DNA of 11,609 nucleotides from Cypionkella sp. (GTDB taxonomy: Bacteria > Pseudomonadota > Alphaproteobacteria > Rhodobacterales > Rhodobacteraceae). Position 1 is the first letter of the stretch; every line of letters begins with the position of its first letter. The stretch covers positions 1-11,609 of the forward strand of contig JALRIN010000055.1 of the NCBI GenBank assembly GCA_023255415.1. Direction: 5' to 3'. The notes under the pieces are model-generated. The model searched no databases. It was not told the origin of the DNA and was given only the letters and a program-made list of their open reading frames with translations. This document shows, piece by piece, positions 6,496 through 11,609 of this stretch. The position numbers and the translations under genes were made by a program.

Positions 6496-7334
6496 AATAT
6501 GACCTGATGTTCGGGTTGACCTAAAGCTATGGCATCACTGCAAAAAACCTTACCCGCGTCGGGATGCGTGGCAAGCTGATCTGGCGACATGCCCTGGCGC
6601 GCGGTGGTGCAAAACAACCGTTCACCTGCAAAAGCGGGGCAAGAGCTGTGCGGCGCGCCGATCGCAACCGCGCGCAAAAAGCCACCATCGGGGCCATAGG
6701 CCGCCACCCGCCCCGCGCCCCATTGCGCCAGCCACAACACCCCTGCCGCATCGACAACCGCGCCGTCTGGATGCAGCCCTTCTGCGCGCAGATCCAAAAA
6801 CACCTCGGGCGCAGCCCTGGGCCAGCCATCGACATCCAGCGCGACCTTCATCACACAACCGGTCACCGTATCGCAGAAATGCGCAAAATTGCCCTGCGGC
6901 GGAAAGCAGATCGCATTTGGAATCGTCAGATCGGCGTAAATCTGGCGGACCTCCCCACGATAATAGCGGTAGATCGCGCCCTGCCCCGGCTGGGCTTGCT
7001 TGCCCATAGTGCCGAACCAAAACCCGCCAAAAGGATCGGCACGACCATCGTTTGACCTTGTGTCTGGGCGGTCTGCCTCGACCGCGCGATAGGGTGTCAG
7101 CACGCCGGTTTCGATATCAAACAGCGACAGCCCGTCTTCGCCTGCGATCAGCAAACGGTCATGGTCGATCCAGCCTGCAGCCGACACCATCTGAGCAAAG
7201 CCCCAGTCACGCGGGCCGCTGGCATCAACCGACATCAGCTTGCGGTTCAGAATATCAAACCAAAACAACTGTTTGCGCAGAGGATGCCACAAAGGGCCTT
7301 CGCCCAGATCGCAGGGGCGGGCATCAAAGATCAT
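6492..7334 (-). CDS. SMP-30/gluconolactonase family sugar lactonase, probable galactonolactonase
   Basis: This enzyme is expected to open a sugar 1,4- or 1,5-lactone to its aldonic acid; context points to D-galactonolactone. The 280-residue length fits a six-bladed beta-propeller. The metal site residues are visible: Glu12 in LGEGPLWHP, Asn140 in TIPNAICF and Asp190 in LHPDGAVVD. Substrate-loop residues Asn95-Asp96 lie in TRSNDGRADPFGGFWFGTM, and the HFCDTVTG strand is also typical. It overlaps dgoA by ATGA at 7331-7334 and the beta-galactosidase by ATGA at 6492-6495, so it lies in the middle of a tightly coupled unit. No good Shine-Dalgarno sequence precedes its ATG, consistent with coupled translation. 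Family members also act on L-arabinono- or gluconolactone, so the galactose assignment comes from the neighbours rather than from the protein itself. Confidence 0.9.
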   Translation of the reverse strand: MIFDARPCDLGEGPLWHPLRKQLFWFDILNRKLMSVDASGPRDWGFAQMVSAAGWIDHDRLLIAGEDGLSLFDIETGVLTPYRAVEADRPDTRSNDGRADPFGGFWFGTMGKQAQPGQGAIYRYYRGEVRQIYADLTIPNAICFPPQGNFAHFCDTVTGCVMKVALDVDGWPRAAPEVFLDLRAEGLHPDGAVVDAAGVLWLAQWGAGRVAAYGPDGGFLRAVAIGAPHSSCPAFAGERLFCTTARQGMSPDQLATHPDAGKVFCSDAIALGQPEHQVIL

Positions 7335-7945
7335 AGCGCTGCATCATAGGCTGCGACGATTGCGCGGGCGCGGCTGGCAACCTCGTCTGCCGTCAGGCCG
7401 GGGGTGTAAAGCGCGGTGCCGATGCCAAAGCCAGTGGCGCCGGCCTTGATCCATTCAGCAAAGTTGCTGGCCCCGGCACCGCCGACGGCAAAAACCTCAC
7501 AAGTTTTTGGCAGCACGGCACGGATCGCCTTGACGCCCTCGGGGCCGATCAGCGTGGCGGGAAAGATCTTCAGCCCATCCGCGCCCGCTTGCAGGGCTGC
7601 GAAACATTCGGTTGGCGTCATCACCCCCGGCCAGCTTTGCAGGCCCGCGGCCTTGGTGGCGGCAATAACCGCGGGGTCGCAATTGGGCGAGACGATCAGC
7701 TTGCCACCCGCATTGGCGACATCAGCGACATTTTGCAGCGTCAGCACCGTGCCCGCCCCGATCAGCGCATGGCCACCAAAGGCCTGCGCCATGGCGGCAA
7801 TCGTCACCAAAGGATCGGGCGAGTTCAGCGGCACCTCGATGCGGTCGATGCCCGCATCAATCAGCGCCTCGCAAATCGGCAGGGCTTCGGCGGTGGTGAT
7901 GCCGCGAAGAATGGCAATCAAAGGGCGGGACAAAGGGCGGGACAT
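7331..7945 (-). CDS. dgoA: 2-dehydro-3-deoxy-6-phosphogalactonate aldolase
   Basis: This aldolase splits 2-keto-3-deoxy-6-phosphogalactonate into pyruvate and D-glyceraldehyde 3-phosphate, the last step of De Ley-Doudoroff galactose breakdown. The 204-residue length matches E. coli DgoA. The KDPG/KDPGal aldolase fold is shown by PLIAILRGI (about residues 8-16), catalytic Glu37 in IEVPLNSP, IGAGTVL (62-68), VSPNCDP (85-91), PGVMTPTE (106-113), the Schiff-base Lys126 in GLKIFPA, and the phosphate loop AVGGAGASN (153-161). The NSP after IEVPL and the KIFPA form favour the KDPGal rather than the KDPG (Eda) branch, and the adjacent DgoK-type kinase supports this. It begins 11 bases after the dgoK stop and overlaps the lactonase start by four bases. 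AAAGG about nine bases before the ATG is a modest ribosome binding site. Confidence 0.93.
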   Translation of the reverse strand: MSRPLSRPLIAILRGITTAEALPICEALIDAGIDRIEVPLNSPDPLVTIAAMAQAFGGHALIGAGTVLTLQNVADVANAGGKLIVSPNCDPAVIAATKAAGLQSWPGVMTPTECFAALQAGADGLKIFPATLIGPEGVKAIRAVLPKTCEVFAVGGAGASNFAEWIKAGATGFGIGTALYTPGLTADEVASRARAIVAAYDAAL

Positions 7946-7956
7946 GGATCAGACCT

Positions 7957-8841
7957 TTACAAAAGACCACGCGCAAGCGCGAGGCCAGAGAGGGTGCAAG
8001 CGGTGGCATCAAGGGTTTCAGGCTGCAAGCCTTGGGCGGCCAGCGCACGGGCATAGGGGCTGCAAAGCTGGGGCGCGCCGATCAGAACCACCCGCTGGCC
8101 CAGCCAATAGGGTTTCGCCGCCGCAAGTTCGATGCCGATCAACAGGCCAGACAGCCGCGCAAAGGCAAGCTCTGGCGACAGGTTTTCCAGCAAACTTTCG
8201 GCGCGCAGGCTGAACAACCGCGCGGCAATCTTTTCGGGCCGCGACAGCGCTTGCGACAGCGCCGCGTCAAAGGCGGCATCGTTCCAGCCCTCGGCGATGC
8301 CGTGGCGCAGAACCGAATGTTGCCGCAGCAGCGCAAAGATCTCGCCGGTCATAAAGCTTTGAAAACTTACCACTTCGCCAGCCGATACATGCACCCATTT
8401 GCTATGGGTGCCAGGCAGACACAGGATGCCGTCAAAATCGCGCAGCAGGGTCAACGCCCCGGCAATCTGGGTTTCTTCGCCGCGCATCACATCGGCAGGC
8501 GCGGTTTGCTTTAGCCCCGATACCAGACGCACACGCAGACGCGGGTCTTGGGTTGGCACCGCAATCAACTGCCCCGCGGCCACCGGCGCGCAGGGCACCG
8601 CGCGATAGGGGGCCTCAAACCAGCCTTGCCGCGCGCCGACCATGCCGCAGGCAATCACCGGCATCGCCGCCGCGCCCAGCCAAGGCGCAATCAGGCCCAG
8701 CAGCGCAGGTTCAAAATCGGCAGGGGCAAGCTGGCCCATGCCCAGCGCAGCGCTGGTCTCGGCCTGCACGCCATCAGGCCCCATCGCCCAAGCCCGCAGG
8801 TTCGATGTGCCCCAATCAACAGCGATCCAGTCCGGTTTCAT
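7957..8841 (-). CDS. dgoK: 2-dehydro-3-deoxygalactonokinase
   Basis: This kinase phosphorylates 2-keto-3-deoxygalactonate with ATP to give the substrate of DgoA. The 294-residue protein shows the DgoK pattern: the N-terminal phosphate loop DWGTSNLRAWAM (residues 9-20), IACGMVGARQGWFEAPY (63-79), MRGEETQIAG (119-128), CLPGTHSKWV (141-150), and SFMTGEIFALLRQHSVL (162-178). The family start MKPDWIAVDWGTSN selects the ATG at 8841. An in-frame start at 8901 would add 20 residues unlike the family, and a GTG directly precedes the ATG. The Shine-Dalgarno sequence is weak (GGAAG more than ten bases upstream). It is the first gene of the galactoside unit. The 71 bp to trhO upstream (same strand) show no obvious terminator, so a shared transcript or a promoter in that short gap are both possible. 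Confidence 0.93.
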   Translation of the reverse strand: MKPDWIAVDWGTSNLRAWAMGPDGVQAETSAALGMGQLAPADFEPALLGLIAPWLGAAAMPVIACGMVGARQGWFEAPYRAVPCAPVAAGQLIAVPTQDPRLRVRLVSGLKQTAPADVMRGEETQIAGALTLLRDFDGILCLPGTHSKWVHVSAGEVVSFQSFMTGEIFALLRQHSVLRHGIAEGWNDAAFDAALSQALSRPEKIAARLFSLRAESLLENLSPELAFARLSGLLIGIELAAAKPYWLGQRVVLIGAPQLCSPYARALAAQGLQPETLDATACTLSGLALARGLL

Positions 8842-8912
8842 CACAGTGCAGCTTCCAGCCTTATTGCCGCCCAAGGGGCCATGGTTTCGCCCGCGACGCA
8901 AGCAGATTGGCG

Positions 8913-9833
8913 CTAAACTCTGCCGCCGTCTTCGTCTGCAAACCGCTTTTCACCGCGCGCTCGTGCCAGATCCAACTGCCGCTGACGCTCGCGAAAGCGA
9001 TCACGGTCCGATTGCGAATATTCGCCAACGCACTGTGGGCAGCAGGCGCCACGCTCGTAAGTCGGATGTTGCTTATCCGCCGCCGAGATTGGTCTGCGGC
9101 AAGCGTGGCAGCTGTCGTAATCGCCCGGCACCAGCCCGTGGCCCACCGAAACGCGGCCATCAAAGACATAGCATTCGCCCTGCCATTTTGACGCCTCGGC
9201 CGGCACCTCTTCCAGATATTTCAGAATGCCGCCCTTCAGGTGGTAGACCTCGTTCACCCCCTGCCCCAACAAAAAGTTGGTGGATTTTTCGCAGCGAATG
9301 CCGCCGGTGCAAAACATCGCCACCCGCTTGCCGCGAAAGGCCTCGCGGTTGTCTTCCCACCATTTGGGAAACTCGCGAAAGGTTCGGATGTCAGGATCAA
9401 CCGCGCCTTCAAAGGTGCCGATGCCCACCTCGTAATCGTTGCGGGTGTCGATCAAGACCACATCGGGCTGATTGATCAGATCGTTCCAATCGCTGGGCGC
9501 AACATAGGACCCCACGCGCGCGATCGGGTCAACATTGGGCTGGCCCATGGTGACGATTTCGCGCTTAAGCTTGACCTTCATGCGACTAAAGGGCGGCGTT
9601 TCGGCAAAGGATTCCTTATGCTCTAGCGCCGCACAGCCGGGCAGGCTGCGCAGGTGCAAAAGCACCGCGTCAATGCCGTCGCGGCTGCCCGCGATGGTGC
9701 CATTCACCCCTTCTTGCGCCATCAAAAGCGAGCCTTTGACGCCATGCTGCGCGCAAAGCGCCATCAGCGGCGGGCGCAGCGCGTCGGGGTCGTCAAAGCG
9801 GGTAAAGTGATAAAGGGCGGCGACGATGATCAT
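8913..9833 (-). CDS. trhO: tRNA uridine(34) hydroxylase, rhodanese domain (TrhO/YceA)
   Basis: TrhO carries out oxygen-dependent hydroxylation of wobble uridine 34 to 5-hydroxyuridine in certain tRNAs. The 306-residue protein has the family architecture: an N-terminal alpha/beta domain (MIIVAALYHFTRFDD, then GVKGSLLMAQEGVNGTIAGS at about 31-50), a rhodanese domain with VLIDTRNDYEVGIGTFEGAVDPDIRTFREFP (126-156), and the active-site loop MFCTGGIRCEKST with Cys175 and Cys181. The C-terminal region carries a cysteine cluster, CHAC at 242-245 and CCPQC at 264-268, likely binding a metal. The arginine-rich tail is typical. The start is the family start, although only a weak AAAGA precedes it. It sits 36 bp after the epimerase gene on the same strand and 71 bp before dgoK. 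A functional link to the sugar genes is not expected. Confidence 0.94.
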   Translation of the reverse strand: MIIVAALYHFTRFDDPDALRPPLMALCAQHGVKGSLLMAQEGVNGTIAGSRDGIDAVLLHLRSLPGCAALEHKESFAETPPFSRMKVKLKREIVTMGQPNVDPIARVGSYVAPSDWNDLINQPDVVLIDTRNDYEVGIGTFEGAVDPDIRTFREFPKWWEDNREAFRGKRVAMFCTGGIRCEKSTNFLLGQGVNEVYHLKGGILKYLEEVPAEASKWQGECYVFDGRVSVGHGLVPGDYDSCHACRRPISAADKQHPTYERGACCPQCVGEYSQSDRDRFRERQRQLDLARARGEKRFADEDGGRV

Positions 9834-9869
9834 GGCATATCTTTACTGCGCAGCAGCGCTTGGGGCAAG

Positions 9870-10868
9870 TTACGGAAGAAAGGCGGCATCTTCGGCAGCA
9901 TAGTCGAAGGCGTCATAGCCATAGGCCGCAAAGGCGGGGAAATCAATTTCCCAAGTTGCCACCCGGCTGGCAAGCCAGGCGGTATAGTCGGGCATCAGGC
10001 TTTCATAGCTTGGCCCACCGTCCCATCCCAAGCCCCTTGCCCGCGCGGTAGACAGCCGCACCGGGTGTTCGCAGCTGAACGGGGTGTAGCCCACCTGCCA
10101 CTCGGCTTCGGGCAGATCATCGGCGGAAATCAGCTCGGCTTGGTGGCCCATCGCCTCGAACACCGCATGGCCGATCTGCGCCACGGTCAGCGGTTGCGGG
10201 TCTGCCACGTTGAACAGCCCGCAATGCCCGCCTTGAAAGCAAAACGCCGCGAGCGAAGCGATGCCTGCAGCCGAGCTGGTGTGAAACACATTGCGGCCCT
10301 GATCCACCAAGGGCACGCGGGCGCGGCCATCCAAAGCGCGTTTGACAAACCACCACTCGCGCGGGTGGCGCGCGCCGATGCCGTAGATCGCCCCTGCCCG
10401 CAGGATCGTGGTTTTGCTCTGCAGCATCGCCAGTTCCATCGCGACCTTGCCCGAGGAATAGCCGTCACCTGCCGCCACCGTCATCTGTGCTTCGGTGATC
10501 AGGCGCGGAAAGCGTGGAAATCCGGTCTCGCCCGAGGATTCAAAGCTGCGGCCCTGCGCATCGGCATAGACCGAAGCGGTCGAGATCACGCAAAACTGCC
10601 CGACATCGCTGGCGGCTTGCAGCAGATCTGCGGCCTCGGTGGCATCCATCGCCATAGGGTCAAACACCGCGTCATAACCGCCGCCAGCCTGAATGGTGGC
10701 CGCGCGCGAAGCCGCCATCGGCACGGCGCGGGCAAAGGGTGCCAGCGCATCCGGCAGATCGCGGTCCGCACGGATGACCGCATCCACCTGCCAGCCGCGT
10801 TCTGCCAGCAAAGGCACCAAAGCCCGCGCCATCTGCCCCGAGGCCCCAAAGACCAAAGCCTTGCTCAT
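9870..10868 (-). CDS. NAD-dependent epimerase/dehydratase (extended SDR), substrate unknown
   Basis: The 332-residue cytoplasmic protein begins MSKALVFGASGQMARALVPLL with the GxSGxxA dinucleotide-binding loop at residues 8-14. An STASVY strand follows at 96-101, and the SDR Tyr-x-x-x-Lys pair is Tyr137/Lys141 in GYSSGKVAME. ILRAGAIYGIGARHPREWWFVKRALDG (155-181) and the VPLVDQGRNVFHTSSAAGIASL segment are the usual substrate-domain entry and the loop after it. These identify an NAD(P)-dependent sugar-nucleotide-type epimerase/reductase, but the substrate cannot be deduced. The start is supported by GGAAAG about seven bases upstream. It is divergent from pncA across 72 bp and lies 36 bp upstream of trhO on the same strand, so it probably heads a transcript that includes trhO. 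The last about 35 residues are unusually rich in Ala, Phe, Tyr and Asp. A role in sugar metabolism is plausible but not shown. Confidence 0.85.
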   Translation of the reverse strand: MSKALVFGASGQMARALVPLLAERGWQVDAVIRADRDLPDALAPFARAVPMAASRAATIQAGGGYDAVFDPMAMDATEAADLLQAASDVGQFCVISTASVYADAQGRSFESSGETGFPRFPRLITEAQMTVAAGDGYSSGKVAMELAMLQSKTTILRAGAIYGIGARHPREWWFVKRALDGRARVPLVDQGRNVFHTSSAAGIASLAAFCFQGGHCGLFNVADPQPLTVAQIGHAVFEAMGHQAELISADDLPEAEWQVGYTPFSCEHPVRLSTARARGLGWDGGPSYESLMPDYTAWLASRVATWEIDFPAFAAYGYDAFDYAAEDAAFLP

Positions 10869-10903
10869 GCTTGCACTTTCCGTTGACCCGCTGCAGTGCG
10901 ACC

Positions 10904-10924
10904 CTTACGCAATATCTGTGTAAG
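10904..10924. promoter_or_regulatory. 21-bp imperfect palindrome before pncA (candidate operator)
   Basis: CTTACGCA-ATATC-TGTGTAAG is an imperfect palindrome with 7 of 8 arm positions paired (the remaining pair is G/T) around a five-base centre. It lies in the 72-bp region between the divergent epimerase and pncA starts, ending four bases before the pncA ribosome binding site. Its size and location suit a repressor dimer. NAD-salvage genes are controlled in some bacteria by NrtR, NiaR or NadQ, but I cannot match this site to a published consensus from memory. A stem-loop in the mRNA is an alternative. Confidence 0.45.
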
Positions 10925-10928
10925 ATTA

Positions 10929-10934
10929 AAGGAG
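10929..10934 (+). promoter_or_regulatory. Ribosome binding site of pncA
   Basis: AAGGAG with six bases of spacing precedes the ATG at 10941. This strong Shine-Dalgarno sequence decides this start over the in-frame ATG at 10896, which lies ahead of the palindrome. Confidence 0.85.
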
Positions 10935-10940
10935 ATCGCC

Positions 10941-11549
10941 ATGCGCGCAGCCGATGAAGCCCTGATCGTGATCGACGTTCAAAACGATTTCTGCCCCGAT
11001 GGCGCTTTGGCCGTGGCCGAGGGCGATGCGATTATCCCGCAGATCAACGCGCTGATGCCCGATTTTGCCTGCGTGGTGCTGACGCAAGACTGGCATCCGG
11101 CCGATCACAGCTCTTTTGCCGATATGCACGCGGGGGCTGCGGCCTTTGGCCTGATCGAGATGCCCTATGGCCCACAGGTGCTTTGGCCGCGCCATTGCGT
11201 GCAGGGCAGCGCGGGCGCGGCCTTTCACCCCGATCTGCAAACCGATTCCGCACAGCTGACCCTGCGCAAAGGCTTTCGCAGCGGCATCGACAGCTATTCG
11301 GCGTTTTTTGAAAATGACCATGAAACCCCGACCGGACTCGACGGCTATCTGCGCGCGCGCGGCATCGCCAAACTGACGCTGGTTGGACTTGCCACCGATT
11401 TTTGCGTTGCCTATTCCGCGATGGATGCCGCCCGTTTGGGCTTTGAGGTCACGGTTCTGGCCAGCGCCTGCCGCGCGATTGACCTGAACGGATCTTTGGC
11501 CGCCAGCAAAGCCGCCTGCCTGAAGGCGGGCGTGATCTGGCAGGACTAA
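10941..11549 (+). CDS. pncA: Nicotinamidase (isochorismatase-like fold)
   Basis: This enzyme hydrolyses nicotinamide to nicotinate and ammonia, feeding NAD salvage. The 202-residue protein has the catalytic triad in order: Asp12 in LIVIDVQNDFCPDGAL, Lys110 in LRKGFRSGIDSYSAF, and Cys155 in GLATDFCVAYSA. The metal-binding residues are visible as Asp50, His52 and probably His56 in TQDWHPADHSSF, and His85 in LWPRHCVQGS. The cis-peptide-type turn before the cysteine, LVGLATDFCV, is that of PncA rather than of isochorismatases in general. The start is fixed by AAGGAG at 10929-10934. It is divergent from the epimerase. In many alphaproteobacteria a nicotinate phosphoribosyltransferase gene follows pncA; only 60 bases remain here, so this cannot be checked. 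Confidence 0.96.
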   Translation: MRAADEALIVIDVQNDFCPDGALAVAEGDAIIPQINALMPDFACVVLTQDWHPADHSSFADMHAGAAAFGLIEMPYGPQVLWPRHCVQGSAGAAFHPDLQTDSAQLTLRKGFRSGIDSYSAFFENDHETPTGLDGYLRARGIAKLTLVGLATDFCVAYSAMDAARLGFEVTVLASACRAIDLNGSLAASKAACLKAGVIWQD

Positions 11550-11551
11550 CG

Positions 11552-11571
11552 CTTTGCCAACTTTGGCAGAG
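11552..11571. repeat. Short inverted repeat after pncA
   Basis: TGCCAA-CT-TTGGCA at 11555-11568 is a perfect 6-bp inverted repeat inside a 20-base imperfect palindrome, starting two bases after the pncA stop. It could form a 5-bp stem with a 4-base loop in RNA, but no T-run follows directly, so it is at best a weak terminator. It might instead be an operator for the next gene beyond the window. The remaining bases to 11609 contain a TTGACC at 11583-11588 and nothing else I can support. Confidence 0.3.
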
Positions 11572-11609
11572 ACGAGATCGTTTTGACCTTTACCCGCAGA
11601 ATGCCGTAG

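Noticed and set aside
8842..8912. Possible terminator or promoter between trhO and dgoK
   Set aside because: Only very short GC-rich repeats and no T-run or clear -35/-10 pair could be found in these 71 bases.
9654..10886. A 410-codon open frame on the plus strand, antisense to trhO and the epimerase
   Set aside because: It covers two clearly recognisable minus-strand genes, its product resembles no family and is rich in His/Arg/Gln as expected from the complement of GC-rich genes. It has no convincing ribosome binding site.
11583..11609. TTGACC near the right edge as a promoter -35 element
   Set aside because: The window ends where the -10 element would fall, so there is no way to support it.

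Overview
The window reads as a chromosomal segment of a GC-rich alphaproteobacterium, most likely a member of the Rhodobacteraceae. This is inferred from codon use (strong G/C preference at third positions), the protein types and the compact gene packing; the genus cannot be fixed from the sequence alone. The DNA is almost fully coding, with nine complete protein genes and one partial gene. I see no tRNA, rRNA, CRISPR array, insertion sequence or phage gene.

Layout. At the left edge is the 5' part of aspartate-semialdehyde dehydrogenase (asd, minus strand). It is preceded by a 99-bp gap holding two small inverted repeats, one of them perfect. Upstream of that, on the same strand, are two major-facilitator transporters joined by an ATGA stop/start overlap. 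A 138-bp divergent region separates them from a plus-strand GH13 alpha-glucosidase and carries two copies of a LacI-family-like AAAGCGCT site. The alpha-glucosidase ends convergently, with a 9-bp overlap, against a minus-strand cluster read from 8841 down to 4591: 2-keto-3-deoxygalactonate kinase (dgoK), 2-keto-3-deoxy-6-phosphogalactonate aldolase (dgoA), an SMP-30 family sugar lactonase and a GH42 beta-galactosidase. The last three are linked by ATGA overlaps.

Further right, also on the minus strand, are the tRNA uridine hydroxylase trhO and an SDR-type NAD-dependent epimerase/dehydratase of unknown substrate. A 72-bp divergent region with a 21-bp imperfect palindrome then leads to plus-strand nicotinamidase pncA. 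The last 60 bases are non-coding as far as visible and contain a short inverted repeat.

How the genes work together. The four-gene cluster fits a cytoplasmic beta-galactoside pathway that frees galactose and degrades it oxidatively (De Ley-Doudoroff route) to pyruvate and glyceraldehyde 3-phosphate: beta-galactosidase, then lactonase, then KDGal kinase, then KDPGal aldolase. Galactose dehydrogenase, galactonate dehydratase, a dedicated importer and a regulator are not in the window. The facing alpha-glucosidase suggests a wider oligosaccharide-use region. asd (lysine/threonine/methionine branch), trhO (tRNA wobble modification) and pncA (NAD salvage) are housekeeping genes. I found no clearly unprecedented system. 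The most useful leads are the pathway organisation of the galactoside operon, the paired AAAGCGCT sites, and the palindrome placed just before the pncA ribosome binding site.
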